DNA of 44,423 nucleotides from Bacteroidota bacterium (lineage in GTDB: Bacteria; Bacteroidota; Bacteroidia; Bacteroidales; P3). Positions 33,856 through 42,619 of the stretch are shown here, piece after piece (the first letter of the stretch is position 1; each line of letters starts with the position of its first letter). Made by a program: the position numbers and the translations under genes. The DNA lies in contig JAFNAR010000021.1 of NCBI GenBank assembly GCA_017860255.1, positions 1-44,423 on the forward strand, given 5' to 3'. The notes below the pieces were generated by a model. It was not told where the DNA came from and ran no database searches. It saw only the letters and a program-made list of their open reading frames with translations.

Positions 33856-34638
33856 ATGAAAATAGTAGTTTGTATAAAACAAGTTCCTGACACAACTGAG
33901 GTAAAACTTGATCCAGTTACAGGAACATTAATTAGAGATGGAGTTCCAAGTATAATGAACCCTGATGATAAAAGTGGTTTGGAATTAGCACTTGAACTAA
34001 AAGATAAATTTGGAGCAGAGGTTACAGTTATAACAATGGGGCCTATGCAAGCAGAAGCTGTTTTGAGAGAAGCTTTTGCAATGGGTGTTGATAAAGCAAT
34101 ACTCCTTTCAGACAGAAAATTTGCTGGAGCTGATACTCTTGCAACATCAAATGCTTTGGCTGGAGCAATTCGCACATTAGAATATGATTTAGTTATTACA
34201 GGTCGTCAAGCAATTGATGGAGATACTGCACAAGTTGGTCCTCAAATTGCAGAACATTTGGATATCCCTCAAGTTAGCTATCTTCTAAGTTTGGATTATG
34301 ATGGTAAAAACATTTTCACCATTAAAAAACAAACTGAAGATGGATATCAAATTGTTGAAGTTGATGGTCCATGCTTAGTTACTGTTCTTTCAAATGCAAA
34401 CAAACCAAGATATATGTCAGTTAGAGGTATTATGGAAGCTTTTGATAAGGAAGTAGAAGTTTGGTCAGCAGATAAAATTGATGTTGATGAAGCTAAATTA
34501 GGACTTAAGGGCTCTCCTACTAAAGTTAAAAAAGCATTCACTAAGGGTGTTAAATCTGCTGGTCAGGTTTATGAAGTAGGTACTGAAGAAGCAATAGGTA
34601 TAATAATTAGCAAGTTAAAAGAAAAATTTATAATCTAA
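33856..34638 (+). CDS. etfB: Electron transfer flavoprotein beta subunit
   Basis: 260 aa. It transfers electrons between NADH/ferredoxin and butyryl-CoA dehydrogenase. The FAD-site segment reads AIDGDTAQVGP (119-129), the form seen in electron-bifurcating ETFs, rather than the DDDCNQT-like text of aerobic ETFs. ILLSDRKFAGADTLATS (82-98) also matches that group. It is directly upstream of etfA (18-bp gap) and downstream of the dehydrogenase. Confidence 0.93.
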   Translation: MKIVVCIKQVPDTTEVKLDPVTGTLIRDGVPSIMNPDDKSGLELALELKDKFGAEVTVITMGPMQAEAVLREAFAMGVDKAILLSDRKFAGADTLATSNALAGAIRTLEYDLVITGRQAIDGDTAQVGPQIAEHLDIPQVSYLLSLDYDGKNIFTIKKQTEDGYQIVEVDGPCLVTVLSNANKPRYMSVRGIMEAFDKEVEVWSADKIDVDEAKLGLKGSPTKVKKAFTKGVKSAGQVYEVGTEEAIGIIISKLKEKFII

Positions 34639-34656
34639 TAATAAGGAGTAACTAAA

Positions 34657-35664
34657 ATGAATAAATCAGAATATAAAAACGTATTTGTTTTTGCAGAACA
34701 AAGAGAAGGTAAGATTCAAGGAGTTGCTATTGAATTATTAGGTAAAGCTCGTAATCTTGCTGACGACCTTCAAGAAGAAGTTTATGCTATCTTGTTAGGT
34801 GGAAAAAATATTGAAGAAAAAGCTCAAACTTTAATTTCTTATGGAGCAGACAAAGTTATTGTTGCTTCATGTGATGAATTGGAAAACTTTACAACAGAAA
34901 GCTATGCTCAAGCAATAACTCAAATTTCAAATGAATTTAAGCCTTCAATAATTCTTTTTGGAGCAACAACAATTGGTAGAGATCTTGGTCCAAGACTTTC
35001 AGCTCGTCTTACAACTGGATTAACAGCTGACTGTACAAAACTTGAAATTTCAGAAGAAAAAGAATTACTTATGACTCGTCCAGCATTTGGAGGAAATCTT
35101 ATGGCAACAATTGTTTGCTCTGAACATCGTCCTCAAATGTCAACTGTTCGTCCAGGTGTTATGAAAGCAATTGAAAAGGATGAAAACAGAAAAGGCGAAA
35201 TCATCAAAACAACCATTAACTTCAATAAAGCAAAATTTAAAGTAAGAATTAAAGAAACTGTGAAAGAAAAAAGCAGCATGATTGATATTTCTGATGCTAA
35301 GGTTCTTGTTTCTGGAGGTCGTGGTGTTGGAACTGAAAATGGATTTAAAAAGCTTCAAGAACTTGCAAAAGTATTAGATGCTGAAGTTTCTGCTTCAAGA
35401 GCTATGGTTGATGCAGGACTTGTTGACCACAAACGTCAAGTTGGACAAACTGGACAAACTGTTAGACCAGACCTTTATTTTGCATTTGGTATTTCAGGAG
35501 CAATTCAACACGTTGCAGGTATGGAAGAAAGTGATTTTATTATTGCTGTTAATAAAGACCGCTACGCTCCTATTATGCAAATTGCCGACTTAGGTATTGT
35601 TGGAGATTGCAAAAATATTATTCCAGCTTTAATTGAAAGACTAAGCAATAAAATTAAAGATTAA
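34657..35664 (+). CDS. etfA: Electron transfer flavoprotein alpha subunit
   Basis: 335 aa. The N-terminal alpha/beta domain begins YKNVFVFAEQREGKIQGVAIELLGKAR. The C-terminal FAD domain contains SGGRGVGTENGFKKLQELA, SRAMVDAGLVDHKRQVGQTG, and the signature PDLYFAFGISGAIQHVAGM, ending ADLGIVGDCKNIIPAL. There is no N-terminal ferredoxin-like iron-sulfur extension. It is the last gene of the operon: a strong terminator starts 25 bp after the stop. Confidence 0.94.
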   Translation: MNKSEYKNVFVFAEQREGKIQGVAIELLGKARNLADDLQEEVYAILLGGKNIEEKAQTLISYGADKVIVASCDELENFTTESYAQAITQISNEFKPSIILFGATTIGRDLGPRLSARLTTGLTADCTKLEISEEKELLMTRPAFGGNLMATIVCSEHRPQMSTVRPGVMKAIEKDENRKGEIIKTTINFNKAKFKVRIKETVKEKSSMIDISDAKVLVSGGRGVGTENGFKKLQELAKVLDAEVSASRAMVDAGLVDHKRQVGQTGQTVRPDLYFAFGISGAIQHVAGMEESDFIIAVNKDRYAPIMQIADLGIVGDCKNIIPALIERLSNKIKD

Positions 35665-35688
35665 ATTTAGTTTAATAATACATTCATT

Positions 35689-35724
35689 AAGAGCAGTAGT
35701 TTATTTAGCTACTGCTCTTTTTAT
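35689..35724 (+). terminator. Rho-independent terminator of the kam/but operon
   Basis: AAGAGCAGTAG pairs with CTACTGCTCTT around tttatttag, followed by tttatt. This is the strongest terminator in the window. Confidence 0.92.
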
Positions 35725-35737
35725 TAATTGTTTTCTT

Positions 35738-35745
35738 TATCTTTG
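35738..35745 (+). promoter_or_regulatory. -7 element TATCTTTG upstream of the DUF5131 gene
   Basis: A perfect TAnnTTTG followed by C, 40 bp before the ATG at 35785 and just after the preceding terminator. Confidence 0.6.
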
Positions 35746-35784
35746 CAGTGATTTAAGTTTTATTGTCTTTTTATTCTATTGGAA

Positions 35785-36516
35785 ATGTCAGTTACTTGGA
35801 ATTTATGGCATGGCTGTCAAAAGATTAGTCAAGGATGTAAGAATTGCTATGTTTATCGTCAAGATGAAAAACATGGAAAAGATAGCAGTGTGGTTACAAA
35901 AACAGCCAATTTTAATCTTCCAATAAAAAGGAAAAGGGATAAATCTTATAAGATTCCATCAGGAGAAATTGTATACACCTGTTTTACTTCCGATTTTTTT
36001 GTTGAAGGAGCTGACAAATGGAGAAAAGAAGCTTGGGAAATGATTAAAACTCGAAGTGACCTGATCTTTTTTATTATCACTAAACGAATTGACAGATTTA
36101 TGGTTGAATTGCCTGAGGACTGGAATGATGGATATGATAATGTAGTGATTGCGTCAACGGTTGAAAATCAGGAAATGGTCGATTACAGGATTCCTATTCT
36201 TAAGAAACTGCCAATTAAACATAAACTAATAACTTGTGCACCTTTGTTAGAAGAAATTAATCTCAGCCCTTATCTTGATAATACAATTGAGGAAGTTTCG
36301 GCTGGTGGGGAATCGGGAAATGAAGCAAGAGAATGCAATTACGATTGGATATTAAATATTCGTAATCAATGTATTGAAAAAGAAATTCCCTTTTGGTTCC
36401 ATCAAACTGGTGCAAGACTAAGAAAAGATGGTAAACTATACAGAATCAAACGCCCCTATCAACACTCCCAAGCGAGAAAAGCAAATATAAATTACAAAAC
36501 TAATCATAATTTTTAA
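35785..36516 (+). CDS. DUF5131 / phage Gp37-Gp68 family protein
   Basis: About 243 aa. The N-terminal motif WNLWHGCQKISQGCKNCY has three cysteines (11, 18, 21) in a CX6CX2C spacing, which defines this phage-derived family and probably holds an iron-sulfur cluster as in radical SAM proteins. SDFFVEGADKWRKEAWEMIKTRSDLIFFIITKR, NVVIASTVENQEMVDYRIPILKKL and SAGGESGNEAREC are also characteristic. The function is not established. Members occur in phages and in bacterial chromosomes. A TTG at 35779 precedes the chosen ATG. It is monocistronic with its own promoter. Confidence 0.88.
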   Translation: MSVTWNLWHGCQKISQGCKNCYVYRQDEKHGKDSSVVTKTANFNLPIKRKRDKSYKIPSGEIVYTCFTSDFFVEGADKWRKEAWEMIKTRSDLIFFIITKRIDRFMVELPEDWNDGYDNVVIASTVENQEMVDYRIPILKKLPIKHKLITCAPLLEEINLSPYLDNTIEEVSAGGESGNEARECNYDWILNIRNQCIEKEIPFWFHQTGARLRKDGKLYRIKRPYQHSQARKANINYKTNHNF

Positions 36517-36548
36517 TTGATTTTGCAATAAGGAAAATTTTTCAGCTC

Positions 36549-36581
36549 TTGTCTATTCTAATAATTAAAATCCTATATTTG
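36549..36581 (+). promoter_or_regulatory. Promoter with -33 TTG and -7 TATATTTG
   Basis: TTG at 36549-36551 and TATATTTG at 36574-36581 (followed by C) are separated by 22 bp, fitting the Bacteroidota -33/-7 promoter. The TPR gene begins 22 bp downstream. Confidence 0.65.
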
Positions 36582-36603
36582 CAGAAATTTAAAAGAAATA
36601 AAT

Positions 36604-37449
36604 ATGAAAAAACTTGTATTAACCCTGATCATTTCATTATTTTGCTTCAATCTTTATTCTCAAAGTGCAAGTGAGCTATTTAATCAATCAATAAATTATG
36701 CAAACGCAAAAGACTTTAAGAAGGCTGAAAAAATTACAAAAGAATTAATTAAGAATTATCCAAATGATGAGGATATTCATTTATATTGGAACAATTTAGG
36801 AGCTTTTCAATCAAATCAGGGAAATAATAAGGATGCACTTAAATCATTTTCTAAGTCTTTCGAATTAAATAATAAATATGACGTTGCATTATTAAACAGG
36901 GCTAAAACATATAGAGATCTTGAACAATTTGATAATGCAATTATTGATTATAAAGATGTTATTAAATTAGATACTAATAATGAAGAAGCTCTTTTTGATT
37001 TAGCCATGCTTTATAGTAAAAGAGAAGATTATGTAAACTCACAAGTATATTATGAAAAGCTTATTGCAGTAAATCCTGAAGATAACTATCCTGCTGCAGT
37101 AAACTTAGTTATTGTAAAGAAAAGACAAGGAGATCTTGAAGGAGCATTATCTGATATGAATAAATTAATTGAAAAAATACCTTCTAATGAATTTCTTTAT
37201 GAAAACAGAGCAAATGTTTATAATAATAGAGCTGATATTTTAATGAATATGAAACGTTATGATGAAGCTTTTGTTGATATTGAAAAATCTTTAGCACTTG
37301 AACCTGAATATGTAACAGCAATTATTACTAAAGGAGAAATATATTATTTTCAAGGAGATTATGGAAATGCTTGTATTTTCTTCAAAATAGCTCAAAGTAA
37401 AGGAGCTCCAAAAGAAAAATTGGATAAATATATGAAAAACTGCAAGTAA
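36604..37449 (+). CDS. Exported tetratricopeptide repeat protein (281 aa)
   Basis: The signal peptide is residues 1-20 (LFCFNLYSQ). The rest is about six to seven TPR units of 34 aa, for example EDIHLYWNNLGAFQSNQGNNKDALKSFSKSFELNN, VALLNRAKTYRDLEQFDNAIIDYKDVIKLDTNN and DEAFVDIEKSLALEPEYV. TPR proteins act as protein-protein scaffolds; the partner is unknown. The protein should be periplasmic. It stands alone between a promoter (36574) and a terminator (37509). Confidence 0.88.
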   Translation: MKKLVLTLIISLFCFNLYSQSASELFNQSINYANAKDFKKAEKITKELIKNYPNDEDIHLYWNNLGAFQSNQGNNKDALKSFSKSFELNNKYDVALLNRAKTYRDLEQFDNAIIDYKDVIKLDTNNEEALFDLAMLYSKREDYVNSQVYYEKLIAVNPEDNYPAAVNLVIVKKRQGDLEGALSDMNKLIEKIPSNEFLYENRANVYNNRADILMNMKRYDEAFVDIEKSLALEPEYVTAIITKGEIYYFQGDYGNACIFFKIAQSKGAPKEKLDKYMKNCK

Positions 37450-37508
37450 ATAATCAAAAAATAACTATTCGTTTTATTTTATTAAAGTCAAGGAATAATT
37501 TTTTCTTT

Positions 37509-37546
37509 CTTCGTTTTAATTTATCGCAAACGAAGTTTTAATTTTC
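37509..37546 (+). terminator. Rho-independent terminator after the TPR gene
   Basis: A perfect 8-bp stem CTTCGTTT (37509-37516) / AAACGAAG (37528-37535) followed by ttttaatttt. The right half plus tail recurs at 19106-19121. Confidence 0.75.
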
Positions 37547-37794
37547 AGAGATAAAGAGAGTTTAAAAATATATTTGTTGCTCTATTTTCTTAACCTCATA
37601 ATATGAAAAAGTTGGGCAGTTGCATTTCTTCTTCTTTTTGGGTTTCATTGTTGTACGTGATTGGGTTGCACATGAAGACAATACAAAAATTATTATTAAT
37701 GAAGTTAGTATTAGTTTAATATGTCTTTTATTTATTTTCATTGCTTTTTCTATATATTGTCTTCTTTCATACTTTCTAAAACTACATTTTATTC
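37547..37794. other. Intergenic AT-rich region, no convincing gene
   Basis: A 38-codon frame from an ATG at 37603 has an N-terminus like a signal peptide (MKKLGSCISSSFWVSLLYVIG) but ends at 37719. A hydrophobic TTG-started frame from 37620 runs into the helicase 3' end in another frame. Neither is supported by a promoter or known family. They could be fragments of a decayed membrane-protein gene. Confidence 0.3.
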
Positions 37795-39969
37795 TTATTT
37801 ATTATCTTCAAGAGTATAACTTTCAATTATATCTAAAATTTCTGCCCCATATTCCTTCATCTTACTTTTTCCAAATCCTTTAATTGCCAATAGTTCTTTT
37901 TCTGTTTTTGGCTGAGAATTTACTATTTCAATTAAAGTTCTTTGATGCATTATAACAAAGGCTGGTTTTTCAATTTCCTCTGCCTTTGCCCTTCTCCATT
38001 GATTCAATACTTCAAATAATTCCTCATTTTCTATTTCTGTAGGTAATTCTTTTTCTTGTGATTGAGAAGTTTCCTTATCGTTTTTTGGTTGCTCTTGCTT
38101 TGGCTTATGTTTCTTAAAGTATTCTTTTACAAAATCTTTTGGCTCCTTAATTAAGGTTTTACTCCTATGACTTCTGTATTCTACAATTGAAAATTCAGAT
38201 TTAATACATTCAAAAAGAGTGAGCTTAAAGAAAGTTTCATAGGCTATATCCAAATTATTTTTTTCTTTTTGTTCTTCAACTTGCCTATTGTCAAACTCAA
38301 GGGCATCAAGCAATCGAATTATTTGTTTTACTATATCCAATTTTTGTGAAAAATACTCCTTAGCTTTAATTAATCTTTCAATTGCATAAGTGTCCAGCTC
38401 CTTTAAGCAAAGATTTTTTATTTGATTTTCAAATTTCAAGCTTACTTCAAAAACACCAGTTTCAAAGGTTTTTATTTTTTCATTAATCAAATTACTTGTT
38501 TGACCATAAGTTGCATGATAGGAAGTATTATTTAATGTTTTTAGTTCATCTATTCTCCATTTCAATTCCTTAAAGGAATATAATTCGAGTAAATTCTCTT
38601 GAGTAAAAATTAGTTTATCGCTGTCAAGACGTTCCTTAGTTGGTTTATTTTCTTCTTGATAAGAATCAAACTCTTCAATTAGAGGGTCTTTAATTATGGA
38701 TTGAGGTTCAAATGGAGAGGTTAAAATTATACCTTCCAAGCTTTTGCATCGGCTTAATGCAACATAAACCTGTCCTGCAGCAAATGATTTATTGGAGTCA
38801 ATTATCACTTTTTCAAATGTTAAGCCTTGACTTTTATGAATTGTTATTGCCCAAGCAAGTTTAAGTGGATATTGCTCAAATGTTCCCAAAACATCTTCCT
38901 CTATTTCGTTTGTTTCATTGTTAATTCTATAATGATAGTTATTCCAAACGTATTTCTTAACAACAATATCTTCGGTGTCTCCTTTGCTTCTTACTAAAAT
39001 TCTATCATCACTTATTTCAACTATCTTTCCTATCTTCCCATTATAATATTTTCTTTGTTCAGGAGCACCAATATCGTTTTTTACAAACATCACTTGAGCT
39101 TCAAGCTTTAACTCCAATTCAAATTCATTGGGATATGATGATTCGGGAAATTCGCCATCAACAAAGGCAGTAAATTTGTAGGATTCATTATCAATTTGCC
39201 TAAGCTTGTTTTCGTTAATTCGATTTGCTTGATAGTTGTGAGTGCAAAGAATTACATAAGCATCATCGGCGTTAGGGTCATAATCAACATTATTTCTATC
39301 ATTAAGAGCTTCAATTAGATTTTCATCAATTTGATTATTTCTAATCTTGTTTAGAATATTAATAAAGCGCTCATCCTTTTGGCGAAAAACCTGCTGAAGG
39401 TTAATTGTTATAAAATCGGACTTTTGAAGAGCTAAGGAAGAGAAAAAATAGGGTGAATTGTATCTTAACTGCAACAATCCCCATTCTTCATCCTTACAAA
39501 CGGGAGGTAATTGTTGCAAATCGCCAATCATCAAAAGTTGAACTCCTCCAAAGGGAAGGAATTTCTTATCTTTACGAAATTGTCTTAATCTATAATCAAT
39601 TGCATCCAATAGGTCTGCTCTAACCATTGATATTTCATCAATCACAAGCAAATCCATACTCCTAATAACTTCTTTTTTTACTTTGGAAATTTTGAATTTG
39701 TTGTCTTTATCTCTTTCATTTCCCTCAACAAAAGGGCCAAAAGAAACTTGAAAAAATGAATGAATGGTAACACCACCAGCATTAATGGCGGCAACTCCAG
39801 TAGGAGCTACAATAACCATTCTTTTGGATGTGGTTTCTTTAAGTGTTTTAAGGAAGGTCGTTTTACCTGTACCTGCTTTTCCTGTTAAGAAAATATTTGT
39901 ATTGGTATATTCAACATATTTCTTGGCAAGTTCAAGCTCTTTGTTCGATATTAACTTTTCTTCCTCCAT
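37795..39969 (-). CDS. PIF1-like DNA helicase with C-terminal HRDC domain
   Basis: 724 aa superfamily 1 helicase. Walker A FLTGKAGTGKTTFL has Lys36. Motif II LLVIDEISM has Asp111-Glu112. Motif III is MIGDLQQLPPV, and C-terminal motifs are LAWAITIHKSQGLTFEKVIID and QVYVALSRCKSLEGI. PIF1-type helicases unwind DNA 5' to 3' and resolve G-quadruplexes and forks. Residues ~640-715 form an HRDC-like domain (EEIEKPAFVIMHQRTLIEIVNSQPKTEKELLAIKGFGKSKMKEYG), a nucleic-acid binding add-on seen in Bacteroidota members. It begins 27 bp after the protease stop, on the same strand. Confidence 0.92.
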   Translation of the reverse strand: MEEEKLISNKELELAKKYVEYTNTNIFLTGKAGTGKTTFLKTLKETTSKRMVIVAPTGVAAINAGGVTIHSFFQVSFGPFVEGNERDKDNKFKISKVKKEVIRSMDLLVIDEISMVRADLLDAIDYRLRQFRKDKKFLPFGGVQLLMIGDLQQLPPVCKDEEWGLLQLRYNSPYFFSSLALQKSDFITINLQQVFRQKDERFINILNKIRNNQIDENLIEALNDRNNVDYDPNADDAYVILCTHNYQANRINENKLRQIDNESYKFTAFVDGEFPESSYPNEFELELKLEAQVMFVKNDIGAPEQRKYYNGKIGKIVEISDDRILVRSKGDTEDIVVKKYVWNNYHYRINNETNEIEEDVLGTFEQYPLKLAWAITIHKSQGLTFEKVIIDSNKSFAAGQVYVALSRCKSLEGIILTSPFEPQSIIKDPLIEEFDSYQEENKPTKERLDSDKLIFTQENLLELYSFKELKWRIDELKTLNNTSYHATYGQTSNLINEKIKTFETGVFEVSLKFENQIKNLCLKELDTYAIERLIKAKEYFSQKLDIVKQIIRLLDALEFDNRQVEEQKEKNNLDIAYETFFKLTLFECIKSEFSIVEYRSHRSKTLIKEPKDFVKEYFKKHKPKQEQPKNDKETSQSQEKELPTEIENEELFEVLNQWRRAKAEEIEKPAFVIMHQRTLIEIVNSQPKTEKELLAIKGFGKSKMKEYGAEILDIIESYTLEDNK

Positions 39970-39996
39970 TTCTCACTTTCAGAAAAATGATAAAAA

Positions 39997-41649
39997 CTAT
40001 TCTACAATTAGCTTATTTGTCCAAATTTTCTCTTGAGAAACATATTTAATGATATAGTAGCCTGCTTTTAGATTACTTGCATTAATTGAATAAGATGTTG
40101 TATTTGCTGGAATAATATCTCTTAAAACAACTCTACCAACTTCATCAAAAATTTCTACTTGAGTTGAGTTTTGAAGCATTGAAAGAGAAATATTTATTTC
40201 ATTCTTTGCTGGATTTGGATAAATTGTTGAATAAGTATTTTGATTTGTTTCTACCAATGAATTTGATAAAGTTGAATAATCATCTCCTCTAAAAAAACTA
40301 ACTCCTGAATTTGTTGGATCTAACCAAGGTTGAAGTTTTTTATCATTTGATGTTCCATTTGAACTCCAAGAATAAGATAATTTTCCATAATAATCCAACT
40401 TATCAGTATTTGCAGCATTGCAAGCAGATGTTCCTCCTGTAAGTGTTCCAACAATTTGGCTTGAAGAGTTAAACAAAGGACTTCCTGAAGAACCACCTTC
40501 TGTTATTCCATAATTTGTCTGGGTTTGAACCCATTTTGCTTGCCAATGTGTTTGACCATATCCTAAATCAACACTTTGAAGTGCTGTATTATAGGTTGAA
40601 ATCTTTTTAATATCTCCTGATGGATGATGAATACAAACTCCACTTGATGAAGCATTTGTTGAGTTATTCCATGCATTCCAATAAGCATTATAGTTGGTAG
40701 GAACATTTTGATTTAAACGAAGAAGTAGAAAATCAGACGCACTACCTAAAGCTTTTAAATTTGCACCTTGCATTGTTTTTGGTGTTGGTTCAACACTTCC
40801 AGTTACACAACCTGTAGATTCATAATTGAAATAGAAAATAAAATAATTATAATATTCTGCAGAAACAACATCAGTAACACAATGAGCTGCTGAAAGAACA
40901 TAAGGAGCTAAATCTCTTGCTGTGTTATTTATAAGTGAACCTGTACACCATCCAATTGAATAATCATCCATTTTAAGCATAATTCTTACCACACCTCTTT
41001 GTGCATTTCTATAATTATTTCCTTCAGTACAATTTACATTAACATTACAAGAACCTGATGAACCAAATTCATCTGAATACTTAGTTATATCATATCCAAA
41101 ATCTCTATATGCATATCCTATTTCGCTTAACTCAATTTGAGCATTTGCCTGAGCATTATTAGGTTGAAAATATTCAATTATTATTTCTTCTCCATTAACC
41201 ATTTCAGTTGCAAAGCTCTTAGATTCATCATTATTGAAAGAAGTAAATGCTCCTATTATTTGAGAATGGTCAGAATTATAAATAAACAATTCTGCACCCT
41301 TTGGTAGAAAGAAGTTTTTGGAATAAATATTTAAAGCCTTTGCATTTGGTGCTTTTAGTTTCAAAATCCAAAGTTTTCCATCTTTCAATTCAGCCATATC
41401 TGCCTTTTCAAAGAAGTTCACATTCAATGGAAGCACAACTCCAAATCTTCTAGTTTTATATAAATTTTGTGGATTATTATTGTATTCTATTGTTTGAGTT
41501 AAATCGGGTTCTTCAACTTCAAGTGTCGCTGTAAGTAACGCACTCAAATCTTTATTTAAAAAAGATTTAGGAGTTGATTCAACACTTATTTGCGCAAAGG
41601 AAATCACACTAAAAAATAGCATGATAATTGGTAAAATTATTCTTTTCAT
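39997..41649 (-). CDS. Trypsin-like serine endopeptidase with T9SS sorting domain
   Basis: 550 aa secreted protease. The signal peptide is residues 1-20 (ISFAQ). A ~180-residue pro/N-terminal domain precedes a chymotrypsin-fold domain with His256 (LSAAHCV), Asp306 (SDFLLLRL) and Ser388 (GGSSGSP). This text resembles the lysyl endopeptidase (Lys-C) group, but specificity cannot be fixed by eye. The last ~75 residues (IYPNPAKNEINISLS, EVGRVVLRDI, LKAGYYIIKY, NKLIVE) are a T9SS sorting domain. Exported protease activity fits a peptide/amino-acid fermenter. It lies 16 bp after coaE on the same strand. Confidence 0.92.
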   Translation of the reverse strand: MKRIILPIIMLFFSVISFAQISVESTPKSFLNKDLSALLTATLEVEEPDLTQTIEYNNNPQNLYKTRRFGVVLPLNVNFFEKADMAELKDGKLWILKLKAPNAKALNIYSKNFFLPKGAELFIYNSDHSQIIGAFTSFNNDESKSFATEMVNGEEIIIEYFQPNNAQANAQIELSEIGYAYRDFGYDITKYSDEFGSSGSCNVNVNCTEGNNYRNAQRGVVRIMLKMDDYSIGWCTGSLINNTARDLAPYVLSAAHCVTDVVSAEYYNYFIFYFNYESTGCVTGSVEPTPKTMQGANLKALGSASDFLLLRLNQNVPTNYNAYWNAWNNSTNASSSGVCIHHPSGDIKKISTYNTALQSVDLGYGQTHWQAKWVQTQTNYGITEGGSSGSPLFNSSSQIVGTLTGGTSACNAANTDKLDYYGKLSYSWSSNGTSNDKKLQPWLDPTNSGVSFFRGDDYSTLSNSLVETNQNTYSTIYPNPAKNEINISLSMLQNSTQVEIFDEVGRVVLRDIIPANTTSYSINASNLKAGYYIIKYVSQEKIWTNKLIVE

Positions 41650-41665
41650 AATTATAATTGTTATT

Positions 41666-42247
41666 CTATTTTTTTGTTATTATTTGATTGTTTATTTCAA
41701 GTATTTGAGGTATAAGCATTGTTTTGTTATCATGATGAATAATATAATCGGCTCTTTTAATCTTTTCTTCATTTGTCAATTGATTATTCATTCTTTCTTC
41801 AATTTCATCATAAGATAAATTATCTCTTTTCATTGCTCTTTCAATAGAAATCTTTTTAGGAGAATCTACTGTAATTATCTTATCAAATTTTTTATCCCAA
41901 CCTATTTCTAATACAATTGCACTTTCCATTATGGTATATGGAGCTTTTTGTTTTTCTTGCCATAAGTTATACATTTCCAAAACTCTTGGGTGCACCATTG
42001 AGTTAAGTTTTTCTAACTTTTTGTTATCAGTAAAGACTATATTGGCTAATGCTTTTTTATTCAATTGTCCATTTTGCAAAACTTTATTCCCAAATTCCGA
42101 TGCTATCTCATTTAAAAATCTTCTATCTTTATAGCATTTTATAGCCTCTCTATCAGCAACAAAAACAGGAACACCTAATCGTTCAAATACTGAACAAATC
42201 AAGGTCTTCCCGCTTCCAATAGTACCAGTTAAGGCAATGTTTTTCAC
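41666..42247 (-). CDS. coaE: Dephospho-CoA kinase
   Basis: 193 aa. It phosphorylates the 3'-OH of dephospho-CoA, the last step of CoA biosynthesis. The P-loop GTIGSGKT is at 8-15. ADREAIKCY near the substrate site corresponds to the usual DAD/DR motif; VHPRVLEMYNLW and the lid helix SIERAMKRDNLSYDEIEERMNNQ follow, ending in DYIIHHD. Length is normal. It is preceded by yajC with a 12-bp gap, an arrangement often kept in Bacteroidota. Confidence 0.95.
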   Translation of the reverse strand: MKNIALTGTIGSGKTLICSVFERLGVPVFVADREAIKCYKDRRFLNEIASEFGNKVLQNGQLNKKALANIVFTDNKKLEKLNSMVHPRVLEMYNLWQEKQKAPYTIMESAIVLEIGWDKKFDKIITVDSPKKISIERAMKRDNLSYDEIEERMNNQLTNEEKIKRADYIIHHDNKTMLIPQILEINNQIITKK

Positions 42248-42259
42248 CTCAAAAACTAT

Positions 42260-42580
42260 TTATTTCTTTTTAGGTTCTCCTACTTCAAGTGCAACTGCTG
42301 TTTTTTCTACTTCAATATTAACTCCATTTGCAATTTCAAGTATTAAAGAAGTTTCTTTTACTTCAACAATCTTTCCGTGCATACCACTGATTGTGATAAC
42401 CTTTTGTCCTTTTTGAAGACTTTCTCTAAATTGTTTTTCCTTTTTTGCTCTTGCACTTTGAGGACGTATCATAAAGAAATAGAAAATCACAATAATAAGT
42501 AGAAGCATTAACATTGAGCTCCATCCTGAAGCTCCACCTTGTTGGTTTCCTGCCATTAAAAAAATGTTCAATAAATTCAT
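42260..42580 (-). CDS. yajC: Preprotein translocase subunit YajC
   Basis: 106 aa. A single membrane helix (residues ~22-40, SSMLMLLLIIVIFYFFMIRPQ) is followed by the conserved cytoplasmic domain: RPQSARAKKEKQFRESLQKGQKVITISGMHGKIVEVKETSLILEI. YajC associates with SecDF-YidC. The short N-terminal extension MNLLNIFLMAGNQQGGASG is typical of Bacteroidota versions. Confidence 0.95.
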   Translation of the reverse strand: MNLLNIFLMAGNQQGGASGWSSMLMLLLIIVIFYFFMIRPQSARAKKEKQFRESLQKGQKVITISGMHGKIVEVKETSLILEIANGVNIEVEKTAVALEVGEPKKK

Positions 42581-42619
42581 TTTCGTTGTTTTTAATTGTT
42601 ATTTTAATATTTTTGTATT

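Noticed and set aside
37620..37883. Hydrophobic 87-codon frame between the TPR gene and the helicase
   Set aside because: It starts with TTG, overlaps the helicase 3' end by 89 bp, and its composition looks like translated AT-rich intergenic DNA.
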